This document shows positions 1-6,253 of a stretch of 9,484 nucleotides of DNA, piece after piece; within the stretch, counting starts at the first letter, position 1, and every line of letters begins with the position of its first letter. Made by a program: the position numbers and the translations under genes. Source of the DNA: Candidatus Aenigmatarchaeota archaeon (lineage in GTDB: Archaea > Aenigmatarchaeota > Aenigmatarchaeia > CG10238-14 > SpSt-28); NCBI GenBank assembly GCA_023256115.1, contig JAGDWU010000104.1, positions 1 through 9,484 on the forward strand, read 5' to 3'. The notes under the pieces were generated by a model. The model was given only the letters and a program-made list of their open reading frames with translations, was not told where the DNA came from and ran no database searches.

Positions 1-140
1 AATGCTAAACCACCTATCCTTGGAGTAGGTCTTTTATGAAACTTTTGAACACCTTCGTGTGAATCATGAAAAACATTTAATTTTATAAAAATCAAACATA
101 GTATAAAGCTAACGGTGAAACTAATTATAAGATACGGCAT
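1..140 (-). CDS. WecA/MraY-family polyprenyl-phosphate sugar-1-phosphate transferase (N-terminus only, cut by window edge)
   Basis: Translating the minus strand from the ATG at 140 gives 46 residues that stay open to the window edge. The protein begins with a hydrophobic segment (about residues 3-20), as expected for the first membrane helix of this polytopic family. It is followed by HDSHEGVQKFHKRPTPRIGG (residues 25-44), which matches the signature D-x(n)-QK-H-x-x-P-x-PR-x-GG of the GlcNAc-1-phosphate transferases (WecA, WbpL and MraY relatives). By family knowledge it moves a sugar phosphate from a UDP-sugar to undecaprenyl phosphate at the cytoplasmic face and so starts repeat-unit assembly. 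The start is supported by AAGGA about 10 nt upstream, inside the last codons of the preceding GT2 gene, which ends 7 bp away. The catalytic Asp motifs lie outside the window, so the substrate sugar cannot be judged. The family call is strong; the WecA versus WbpL subtype is open. Confidence 0.85.
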   Translation of the reverse strand, partial: MPYLIISFTVSFILCLIFIKLNVFHDSHEGVQKFHKRPTPRIGGLA

Positions 141-147
141 TAATTAA

Positions 148-909
148 CTATCCTTTTCTTAAAAATTGTATAACTTTAGATACTGGTTTAATTATAGGTA
201 AAAGTATACTGGCTTCAAGGTTATTATCTTTCCAACTCTTATAACATTCTAAATTAGCTTGAAAAATATTTTTTAAGCTCTTATTACTTGTTCCTCCTAT
301 TTTCATTTTTACTAGAACTTTTTGTATGTAAAATGTGGAAATTTTGTGCTTATACAAAAACCTAAGCATTAATTCATAATCGGCTGCTATTTTGTAAGAT
401 AAGTTAAAAAGACCGTATTTTTCATAAATTTCTTTTTTCACAAAAAAAGTTGGATGTGGAGGCATCCAGCCGTACTTGAATTTTTTCAAGTCAAAATTTC
501 CACTTTTCCAATATCTAACAACTTTGGAAGTATCATTCTTCAGAACGTAACATAAATCACCATAACAGGAATCGACTTTTTCTCTTTTAAAAACTTCAAC
601 CACATCTTCTAATACATTCTCGTAAGCAAACAAATCATCTGAATGTAATATTCCAATAATATCACCACTGCTCATTAAAATACCTTTATTTAGCGCATCG
701 TAGATACCTCTATCTGGTTCAGATATTATCTTAACTTCATAATCGACAGAATTTGAGTATGATTTACAAATTTCTACAGTATTATCTGTAGATTTTCCGT
801 CTATAATTATATGTTCGATATTTCTATACGTTTGATTTTTTAAACTTTCTAAGCATTCATTAATGGTTTCTGCTGAGTTGTAAGTCGCAGTAATAATAGA
901 CACTTTCAT
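148..909 (-). CDS. Family 2 glycosyltransferase (WcaE/WcaA-like)
   Basis: This 253-residue protein is a GT-A fold glycosyltransferase that probably adds one sugar to the lipid-linked repeat unit at the inner face of the membrane. It opens with the classic GT2 strand-loop MKVSIITATYNSAETI, followed by the nucleotide-binding IIDGKSTD region (35-42) and EPDRGIYDALNKG (64-76). The metal-binding DxD equivalent is HSDD (89-92). The acceptor-side region has PPHPTFF (150-156) and AADYELMLR (175-183), where Asp177 or Glu179 would supply the catalytic base. There is no membrane segment and the length is normal for the family. Its ATG overlaps the acetyltransferase stop by 4 bp (ATGA), so the two are probably translationally coupled. 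From general knowledge, GT2 genes of this sort are often found beside a WcaF acetyltransferase, as here. Donor and acceptor sugars cannot be read from the sequence. Confidence 0.93.
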   Translation of the reverse strand: MKVSIITATYNSAETINECLESLKNQTYRNIEHIIIDGKSTDNTVEICKSYSNSVDYEVKIISEPDRGIYDALNKGILMSSGDIIGILHSDDLFAYENVLEDVVEVFKREKVDSCYGDLCYVLKNDTSKVVRYWKSGNFDLKKFKYGWMPPHPTFFVKKEIYEKYGLFNLSYKIAADYELMLRFLYKHKISTFYIQKVLVKMKIGGTSNKSLKNIFQANLECYKSWKDNNLEASILLPIIKPVSKVIQFLRKG

Positions 910-1457
910 TTTTCTATGACCCTCTTTTTCTTAAATGTAGCAGGATTACCTTGGTATATTCCAAAAGGCTCTGTATCTTTTGTTAGAACGCTTCCAACAG
1001 TTAAAACTGAGTGTGATTTCATCTTAACTCCGGGACAAACAATTGCTTTTGCACCTACCCAACAACCGTCTTCAATTGTAATTGGTCTTACTATAAGATC
1101 AAATGTCTCTTTTTTGAAATCATGATTACCAGTAAGAAGGTATGCCCCTTGACTTACACAAACATTATTTCCAATTTCAACCATCGTAAGATTGTCTATC
1201 CATACACCTTCTCCTATCCATACGTTGTTTCCTATTTTAAGAAACCATGGGTATTTTATGTTTACATTAGGTTTTATAATAACGCTATTACCTACTTTTG
1301 CACCGAAAATTCTGAGTAAAGCTGTTTTGATTTTATATGGATAGGGAATAGAAGATTTGAAAAATATTATATTTGTAATATACCATAAAACCCTTTTAAT
1401 AATACTTCCGGGCTTGTACCATTCATTTGAATATTTGCTTAAATCAACCTGTTTCAT
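906..1457 (-). CDS. wcaF: WcaF-type polysaccharide O-acetyltransferase (left-handed beta-helix)
   Basis: The 183-residue protein belongs to the hexapeptide-repeat acyltransferases (LbetaH fold, WbbJ/WcaF group), which transfer acetyl from acetyl-CoA to a sugar hydroxyl and usually work as trimers in the cytoplasm. Hexapeptide-like turns run from about residue 52 to 165 (FGAKVGNSV, LKIGNNVWIGEGVWID, VEIGNNVCVSQGA, ITIEDGCWVGAKAIV). The likely catalytic His is in GNHDF (110-114), and the usual IYQGNPA ending is at 167-173. The N-terminal VDLSKYSNEWYKPGS and SSIPYP segments are typical of the WcaF subgroup. The ATG lies 2 nt after the stop of the small ORF at 1460-1567 and has no clear Shine-Dalgarno sequence, so translation may depend on that ORF. 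It overlaps the downstream GT2 gene by 4 bp. Family confidence is high; the sugar that is acetylated is unknown. Confidence 0.92.
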   Translation of the reverse strand: MKQVDLSKYSNEWYKPGSIIKRVLWYITNIIFFKSSIPYPYKIKTALLRIFGAKVGNSVIIKPNVNIKYPWFLKIGNNVWIGEGVWIDNLTMVEIGNNVCVSQGAYLLTGNHDFKKETFDLIVRPITIEDGCWVGAKAIVCPGVKMKSHSVLTVGSVLTKDTEPFGIYQGNPATFKKKRVIEK

Positions 1458-1459
1458 AG

Positions 1460-1567
1460 TTATTTTACTTTCAAAAATTCTTCTATTATATTTTTAATAG
1501 GTATGTTTTCTTCCTTCGCTTTCTTCTCAATCTCATAAATCTTTGCATCAACAAGAAAACGATACAA
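1460..1567 (-). CDS. Small 35-codon ORF of unknown function, TTG start
   Basis: Between the GT4 gene and the acetyltransferase, a short frame starts at TTG (1567-1565) and ends with TAA at 1460-1462, encoding 35 residues. The product is charged and probably helical, with LVDAKIYEIEKKAKEE followed by NIPIKNIIEEFLK; I recognise no family. The support is positional. AAGGAGGTG (1575-1583), an almost perfect Shine-Dalgarno, lies 9 nt before the TTG, and the TAA is only 2 nt from the acetyltransferase ATG, which has no good ribosome site of its own. The frame is the same as that of the upstream GT4 gene, separated from it only by that gene's TGA plus two codons. It could therefore be a lost or read-through C-terminal extension of the GT4, a remnant of a replaced gene, or a short coupling ORF. 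A 36-codon open frame can also arise by chance in AT-rich DNA. Confidence 0.45.
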   Translation of the reverse strand: MYRFLVDAKIYEIEKKAKEENIPIKNIIEEFLKVK

Positions 1568-1573
1568 GATTTT

Positions 1574-2728
1574 TCACCTCCTTAAAGCTTCCTCGTACAT
1601 TGCAATCACCTTATCAACCACCCTGTCTATATCGTACAGCTCTTTTACCATTTTTTTAGCATTTTCTACTTTTTGGCTCAAATCAGTTTCTAATGCGTAT
1701 TTTAACCCTTTATACACACTATCAACCGTGGTATTTACTATTATACCAGCATCGTATCTTTTTATCTCTCTTGTTATACCGACTTTATCTGAAACGACAA
1801 CTGGCAGACCGCAAGCCATTGCTTCTATGACTGCCGTTGGTAAACCTTCAGAATAAGAAGGCAGGACAAAAAAGTCGCTTCCGTAAAAAGCAGTAAGTTT
1901 ATCTCGTCCTGTCAAAAGTCCTGTAAAAGTTACAGCCTTTTCTAAGTTATATTCTTTAACCCAATTTTTAACTTTACTTTCATAATTATCACCGTCATCT
2001 TTTCCGACAATAAGTAGATGAACATCTTTCCTTTCAGAATATAGCTTAGCAAAAGCAGGAATCAATAAATCTAAACCTTTTTTCCAATTTATCCTGCTTA
2101 AGAACAAAATAACCTTCTTATCCTTTAACTGGGGGTATTTTTTTAAAAGTTCAGATTTTTCTATTTCAACCTCAAACTGAGTTAAATCAATCCCGTTTGG
2201 AATAACTCTCAGTTTTTCTTCAAATTCTGGATAGAATTCTAAAAAATGTTCCCTTTCTTCTTCCGTAATAAGATGAATAATCTTTGCTTTTTCTAAAATT
2301 CTTTTTCCGATAATTTTCATATACAGGTCTTTTTTTAATTTTTTATACCAAATCATTTTGTATGCTTCTTTCATAAATGTTCCGTGAAGGGAAATGATAT
2401 AACTTTTATTTGAAAAATAAGCTGCTATGTTATAAAAATCGAAGGGCATAGCAATATGAATTATATCAAAGTTTTCATTCTTTGTTCTATTAATAAACTT
2501 TAATGAAAAAGATGGCATAATCCATCTTGGCAACTGCTCTTCTATGTATTCAACCTCAAAAGGTAGCTCTTTTACAAAATCCAGTTTATTTCTGTCATAT
2601 CCTTTTGGAATAGGTGATAATACTTTAATTTCTACTCCTCTTTGAGACAATTTAATTAATAGCTCTCTGATAACTGTAAAAGGACCACCTATTTCAGGAT
2701 AAAATCCAACTAAATGTAAGACTTTCAT
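1574..2728 (-). CDS. Family 4 glycosyltransferase (GT-B fold)
   Basis: This 384-residue protein is a retaining GT-B glycosyltransferase predicted to add a sugar to the growing lipid-linked oligosaccharide in the cytoplasm. The N-terminal domain begins MKVLHLVGFYPEIGGP with the glycine loop at 14-15, and HIAMPFD and SLHGTF follow at 91-97 and 113-118. The linker PNGID (177-181) precedes the C-terminal donor-binding domain, where SRINWKKG (211-218) supplies the Arg and Lys that hold the donor phosphates. The EX7E motif is Glu294-GLPTAVI-Glu302, followed by AMACGLPVVVSD. The length is normal. The ATG overlaps the upstream GT4 stop by 4 bp (ATGA). Its own stop lies within a strong Shine-Dalgarno for the small ORF behind it. 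The frame after the TGA stays open for another 37 codons, so a once longer protein is possible, although the usual GT4 fold is already complete here. Confidence 0.94.
   Translation of the reverse strand: MKVLHLVGFYPEIGGPFTVIRELLIKLSQRGVEIKVLSPIPKGYDRNKLDFVKELPFEVEYIEEQLPRWIMPSFSLKFINRTKNENFDIIHIAMPFDFYNIAAYFSNKSYIISLHGTFMKEAYKMIWYKKLKKDLYMKIIGKRILEKAKIIHLITEEEREHFLEFYPEFEEKLRVIPNGIDLTQFEVEIEKSELLKKYPQLKDKKVILFLSRINWKKGLDLLIPAFAKLYSERKDVHLLIVGKDDGDNYESKVKNWVKEYNLEKAVTFTGLLTGRDKLTAFYGSDFFVLPSYSEGLPTAVIEAMACGLPVVVSDKVGITREIKRYDAGIIVNTTVDSVYKGLKYALETDLSQKVENAKKMVKELYDIDRVVDKVIAMYEEALRR
1575..1583 (-). promoter_or_regulatory. Strong Shine-Dalgarno (AAGGAGGTG) inside the end of the GT4 gene
   Basis: The last codons of the GT4 gene read TTA AGG AGG TGA, which places a near-complete anti-16S complement over its stop codon. 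The only start it can serve at normal spacing is the TTG at 1567-1565, 9 nt downstream. The acetyltransferase ATG is about 120 nt away, too far for direct use. Its presence argues that something immediately after the GT4 gene is, or once was, translated. Confidence 0.6.
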
Positions 2729-3894
2729 TTTTTTAACTTCAAAATATCTTCTATGCCTTTTAACATTTGTCTTGCAGCGTTTTGCGGAGTATATTCTTTA
2801 ATAATTTCTTTCGAAGCTTCTCCCATTTTTTTCATATCAACTTTCCCCATAATAAATTTTAACATAATATTTTCAAGTTCCTTTTGATTTAACGGGTCAA
2901 ATCCAAAGCCGTTTATTCCTTCTTTTACTAAATCCCAGTAGCTTCCCGCTCTTCTTGAAACAACAACAGGAAGTCCGCATACCATAGCCTCATTTACTAC
3001 CAGCCCCCATGGTTCTGATAAACTTGGCAGTATAAAAACATCAGCCAGAGCATAGTATTCAACAACATCTTTCCAAGATTTACCTCCTACAAAAAACACA
3101 CAACTCTTCAAATTATATTTTTCTATAAATTCCTCTAATTCTTTTCTTTGTGGGCCATCTCCAACTATTATTAAGCCCCAATCTTTTGATTCCTCTTGAT
3201 TTTTTATTAAGTTATCAAATGCCTTAAGTAGAGTTATTAAATTTTTCTCCGGACTTAATCTTCCTACATATATAAAGTTATATTTATTAAATCCGTATTG
3301 TTTTTTTAACTCATCTCTTTTGATTTTGTAATTTAAACAGGTATTTTCTATTGTGTGATTATCTGTAGCTTGAAATCTTATATAGATTCTATCTGCTCTC
3401 ATTCCAAGTTTATTTACATATTCTGCAGATTTGGTACCATAACAAAAAGCCCCATCACACATCTTTATAAAAACTTTTTTAATCTGTTCTTTAATCCAAA
3501 TTCTTTTGTGATCATACTCGGTTGAATCAAAACCGGTTATTACTTTTTTACCTTTAAGTTTTGAATAAAAAACCACAAACCAGTAAGCCCAATCAAAGTA
3601 TCCGGGTACAATAACTAAATCTGGGTTGTATTCTTTAATTTCTTTTAACAAAGATTTTATTCTTTCTGGCAAAGAAGTTTCTTCATAACTTTTCTCAAAA
3701 AGAATTTTCATTGGATATTTGTGAATAGATAAATCTAAATCTCCAAGCTTTTTCCTTCCTCTTTCGTTTATAGCGACTTGAATAACTTTTAAATCAAAAC
3801 CCTTCTGTTGACACAGATTATAAAGCTCACTAAAAACAACAGCCTTATAATGGCTCCATGCAATGTTATGAATCATGAGAATTTTATTTTGCAT
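2725..3894 (-). CDS. Family 4 glycosyltransferase (GT-B fold)
   Basis: The protein has 389 residues and the full GT4 architecture. The acceptor domain covers about residues 1-190, with VIVPGYFDWAYW (94-105), GFDSTEYDHKR (121-131) and the CYGTKSAEYV helix at 151-160. The donor domain follows, with IYVGRLSPEKN (208-218), VGDGPQRKEL (244-253), and the EX7E motif Glu294-PWGLVVN-Glu302 followed by AMVCGLPVVVS. The EPWGLVVNEA form is typical of one large GT4 subgroup. It is expected to act in the cytoplasm on a nucleotide-sugar donor, but the linkage cannot be predicted. A good ribosome site (GAGGA, about 7 nt before the ATG) lies inside the end of wzy, and the gene overlaps wzy by 11 bp (ATGCAAAATAA). 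It overlaps the next GT4 by 4 bp. The two adjacent GT4 genes share only family motifs and do not look like a recent duplication. Confidence 0.94.
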   Translation of the reverse strand: MQNKILMIHNIAWSHYKAVVFSELYNLCQQKGFDLKVIQVAINERGRKKLGDLDLSIHKYPMKILFEKSYEETSLPERIKSLLKEIKEYNPDLVIVPGYFDWAYWFVVFYSKLKGKKVITGFDSTEYDHKRIWIKEQIKKVFIKMCDGAFCYGTKSAEYVNKLGMRADRIYIRFQATDNHTIENTCLNYKIKRDELKKQYGFNKYNFIYVGRLSPEKNLITLLKAFDNLIKNQEESKDWGLIIVGDGPQRKELEEFIEKYNLKSCVFFVGGKSWKDVVEYYALADVFILPSLSEPWGLVVNEAMVCGLPVVVSRRAGSYWDLVKEGINGFGFDPLNQKELENIMLKFIMGKVDMKKMGEASKEIIKEYTPQNAARQMLKGIEDILKLKK

Positions 3895-5161
3895 TATGTT
3901 TCCTCTTTTTACATAGATATAGGGGAATAATTAAAAAAATAAAAATTTTAACAAAACTTAAAAAGAAATGATGTGTTGTATGTGTAATAGCCAACAGACT
4001 CACAGGATACAGCTGTAATAAGACAGTCTTAGCTATTATGTTATTTCTATTAATTGCAGATTTATACCATCTACTCATAATATATCCTATCAGAAAAAAT
4101 TTAATAAAACCAAACCACCAAAAAGACTGAAAGGCGTCTGCAAATCCAGTGAATGTTGTTCCAACAACTGGTGTATGTCCATAAACTAAGTATGCAGTAT
4201 CTGGAAAATTAAACTTTAATCCTTCTTTGAAATCTCTACCTAAAAAAGTAGCTGGTATATAAAAATGAACAAACATATTCCAAATTGAAAGTCCAAAATC
4301 GAAAAAAGGATACTTTTCACTAGAATCTATTATTAATGTTGCATTTAAAATTTCAGTAGTAGGATTAGTTAAAAAATCTTTAAATAAAGAAAACCAGTTA
4401 ATAGAAAAAGCTAAATTTAACTTTTCTGAGAAAGCTGAAAATTTATTCTCGGAAAAAACTTCCAAACTTCTATACACACCAACGAGATTTATGAAAACTA
4501 CACCAATAAATGATAAGGATATAAATAGAATTCTGTTTATGATAAAACCTTTTTTCCACCAGAGCCATAAAAGAAAGAACATAATAAATTCAAAAGTATC
4601 TTCTCTTCTACCAGCTAATATTATTCTTTCTAAAAAAAAGTAAGATGAAGCTATGATCACAAACCAGTTTAAAAATGATTTTTTATATAAATCTATAACT
4701 AATGCTACTCCTAAAGAAATAGAAAGTAGTTTAGCAAAAAATACATATACCGTTATTATACCTTCCCATTGTCCTCCAAAAAGTAAAGTAGCTTCTTCAG
4801 CCATTAAAGAAACCTTATGATAAAAATAGGCTCCTACTAAGAAAATTATAAAATTAAAAAAAATTAATTTTTTAAAATCAATCTCCCAATTGAAATGTTT
4901 TACTGTCTTTTTATTAGAATAATACCCAACAAATATAGCTACAGTGCATATGGTTATAAAAAGTATAGTTTTCCATAAAATTTCAGGATATTCATTATTA
5001 TAAATTAGACCATAAATCTGTAAACCAGCCCATCCTAAAATTGCTAAAGATGCTAGTAAAGGATATCTAAATAAGTAATCTTTCTTTCTGAACTCATATG
5101 CGAAAATCAGCATACAAACGAATACAAGAAGTATAAATAAAAAGTAGTTAAGCTCTTCCAT
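3884..5161 (-). CDS. wzy: Wzy-type oligosaccharide repeat-unit polymerase
   Basis: The 425-residue product is almost entirely hydrophobic, with about 11-12 likely membrane helices (near 4-22, 34-53, 61-81, 97-114, 134-158, 162-182, 189-203, 207-229, 342-362, 376-395 and 398-417). A large loop lies at about 230-340. Wzy enzymes join flipped repeat units on the periplasmic face of the inner membrane and are recognised by topology more than sequence. Motifs that fit are AGRREDTFEF (183-192), the loop with GRDFKEG (308-314), and GTTFTGFADAFQSFWWFG (334-351) just before a late helix. The position between glycosyltransferase genes, in a locus that also has Wzx, supports the call. Its ATG overlaps the end of the GT4 remnant by 14 bp and has only a weak ribosome site, so translation may be coupled. 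A different polytopic membrane protein is possible but much less likely. Confidence 0.88.
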   Translation of the reverse strand: MEELNYFLFILLVFVCMLIFAYEFRKKDYLFRYPLLASLAILGWAGLQIYGLIYNNEYPEILWKTILFITICTVAIFVGYYSNKKTVKHFNWEIDFKKLIFFNFIIFLVGAYFYHKVSLMAEEATLLFGGQWEGIITVYVFFAKLLSISLGVALVIDLYKKSFLNWFVIIASSYFFLERIILAGRREDTFEFIMFFLLWLWWKKGFIINRILFISLSFIGVVFINLVGVYRSLEVFSENKFSAFSEKLNLAFSINWFSLFKDFLTNPTTEILNATLIIDSSEKYPFFDFGLSIWNMFVHFYIPATFLGRDFKEGLKFNFPDTAYLVYGHTPVVGTTFTGFADAFQSFWWFGFIKFFLIGYIMSRWYKSAINRNNIIAKTVLLQLYPVSLLAITHTTHHFFLSFVKIFIFLIIPLYLCKKRKHNAK

Positions 5162-5390
5162 GTTTCATCTTTTCAATCAAATTTAATATGTCTCTTTCGT
5201 ATCTATTTACATCAAGGTAATCTCTGATACTTAGTATATTCTTTGAGTGTTCTTCTAATAATTCAGGATTTTCAATGTATAATTTTAATGCCTCCGCTAT
5301 AGCATTAGAGTCTCTTATGGGTATTATTTGACCTGTTTTTATGTGTGAAATAAAATTCTCCGAACAAAGCATTACTATGCTTACTTTCAT
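5148..5390 (-). CDS. C-terminal remnant of a family 4 glycosyltransferase (80 aa)
   Basis: The reading frame is intact, with GGGAG before the ATG, but it encodes only 80 residues. From about residue 10 it matches the last part of a GT4 enzyme. SENFISHIKTGQIIPIRD (10-27) looks like the segment that follows the EX7E motif, then come AIAEALKLYIENPEL (30-44) and the terminal helix. The acceptor domain, the donor phosphate-binding loop and the EX7E motif are all absent, so it cannot be a working glycosyltransferase. The first nine residues, MKVSIVMLC, resemble a glycosyltransferase N-terminus, which suggests that a deletion joined a start to a distant end. The gap after the upstream GT2 gene is 2 bp and the overlap with wzy is 14 bp, so the operon phasing is preserved. 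It may persist only because wzy translation is coupled to it. I consider it a decayed gene rather than a functional small protein. Confidence 0.72.
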   Translation of the reverse strand: MKVSIVMLCSENFISHIKTGQIIPIRDSNAIAEALKLYIENPELLEEHSKNILSIRDYLDVNRYERDILNLIEKMKHGRA

Positions 5391-5392
5391 AG

Positions 5393-6253
5393 TTATCTCC
5401 CATTTAATTTTCTATACAATAGAAAGGTTTCAAATTTTATTTTTTCATTCTCAAGCTTAGATTTTGAAATTCCATTTAAAATAACACCAAAAACATCTTT
5501 AAAAAACGATAACATAAAGCCATTTCTAATATAATTTTTAAAGTGAGGAACCAATTTATAAATTGCAATAGGCAAGGCATATTTTATAGGTAGAAGCCGA
5601 AAGACATTTTCAATGTCATGTCTAAATCCATAGTATATTATATCATATCTAACTCTGCCTTTTGGTGAAGGCTTATGATAAATTTTACAATTGGGATTAT
5701 ATATTATGTCATAACCTTTATCAAGAATTTTCAAAGCTAAATATGTTTCCTCTGCTTGTCTAAAATAATCGGGGAAAAATCCGACTTCTTTTAATACATC
5801 CCTTTTTATAGCAAAACCAGCTCCAATAAAAACTCCTACTTTTCTAACAGTCTCATAATTTTTCCTGCTTGAATTTTCTTCTTCTATTTTACAAGCAACT
5901 ACGGCAGCATTTGGAAAATCGTTGAAAGTCTTTATAACTTCTTCTAAACAATTATTGTCTATTTCTGCATCATCGTCCAGAGAGAAAATTATATCACCTG
6001 AAGCATTTGCCATAGCTATATTTCTGCCTATAGGACATCCAAGATTTTTATATGTTCTTATTAATTTGATGTTTGGATGTTCCCTAACTAAAGTATTTAA
6101 AGCTTCAAAGGTACCATCTGTTGAATGATTATCTACAACTACTATTTCAATATTCTTATATTTTTGATTTAATACACTATGTATCGCTTTCAAAACCTCT
6201 TCTTTTCTATTCCATGTGAGTATTACAACTGAAATTAATGGATTATTTCCCAT
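5393..6253 (-). CDS. Family 2 glycosyltransferase (WbbL/rhamnosyltransferase-like)
   Basis: This 286-residue GT-A enzyme starts with ISVVILTWNRKEEVLKAI (7-24). The nucleotide-binding VVDNHSTDGT is at 39-48, and NLGCPIGRNIA (70-80) is the usual N-G-G-x-x-x-x-N-x-A region. The metal site is SLDDDAEI (91-98), a DDD variant of DxD common in this group. The acceptor side has GAGFAIKRDVLKEVGFF (144-160), QAEETYLALKI (166-176) with Glu168 or Glu169 as the likely base, and the late IYHKPS (191-196). A hydrophobic C-terminal stretch (about 221-260) may associate with the membrane. These features are shared with cytoplasmic rhamnosyl- and related transferases, but the sugar cannot be assigned. Its ATG overlaps the upstream GT4 gene by 11 bp (ATGGGAAATAA), with AGAGGT just upstream. 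It ends 2 bp before the GT4 remnant. Confidence 0.93.
   Translation of the reverse strand: MGNNPLISVVILTWNRKEEVLKAIHSVLNQKYKNIEIVVVDNHSTDGTFEALNTLVREHPNIKLIRTYKNLGCPIGRNIAMANASGDIIFSLDDDAEIDNNCLEEVIKTFNDFPNAAVVACKIEEENSSRKNYETVRKVGVFIGAGFAIKRDVLKEVGFFPDYFRQAEETYLALKILDKGYDIIYNPNCKIYHKPSPKGRVRYDIIYYGFRHDIENVFRLLPIKYALPIAIYKLVPHFKNYIRNGFMLSFFKDVFGVILNGISKSKLENEKIKFETFLLYRKLNGR

Noticed and set aside
916..1319. Two plus-strand open frames opposite the acetyltransferase
   Set aside because: They lie antisense to a gene with clear hexapeptide motifs, have no recognisable domain and no operon context; they are shadow frames.
2725..3894. Recent tandem duplication of the two neighbouring GT4 genes (with 1574-2728)
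   Set aside because: They share only general GT4 motifs such as EX7E and CGLPVVVS; the N-terminal domains differ throughout.
4632..4863. Two 8-bp homopolymer tracts in wzy (4632-4639 and 4856-4863) as phase-variation switches
   Set aside because: Both tracts are in frame with the intact gene, are short for slipped-strand switching, and such runs are expected in DNA this AT-rich.
5922..6128. Plus-strand open frame opposite the GT2 gene
   Set aside because: Antisense to conserved GT2 motifs, with no family resemblance and no partner genes on that strand.
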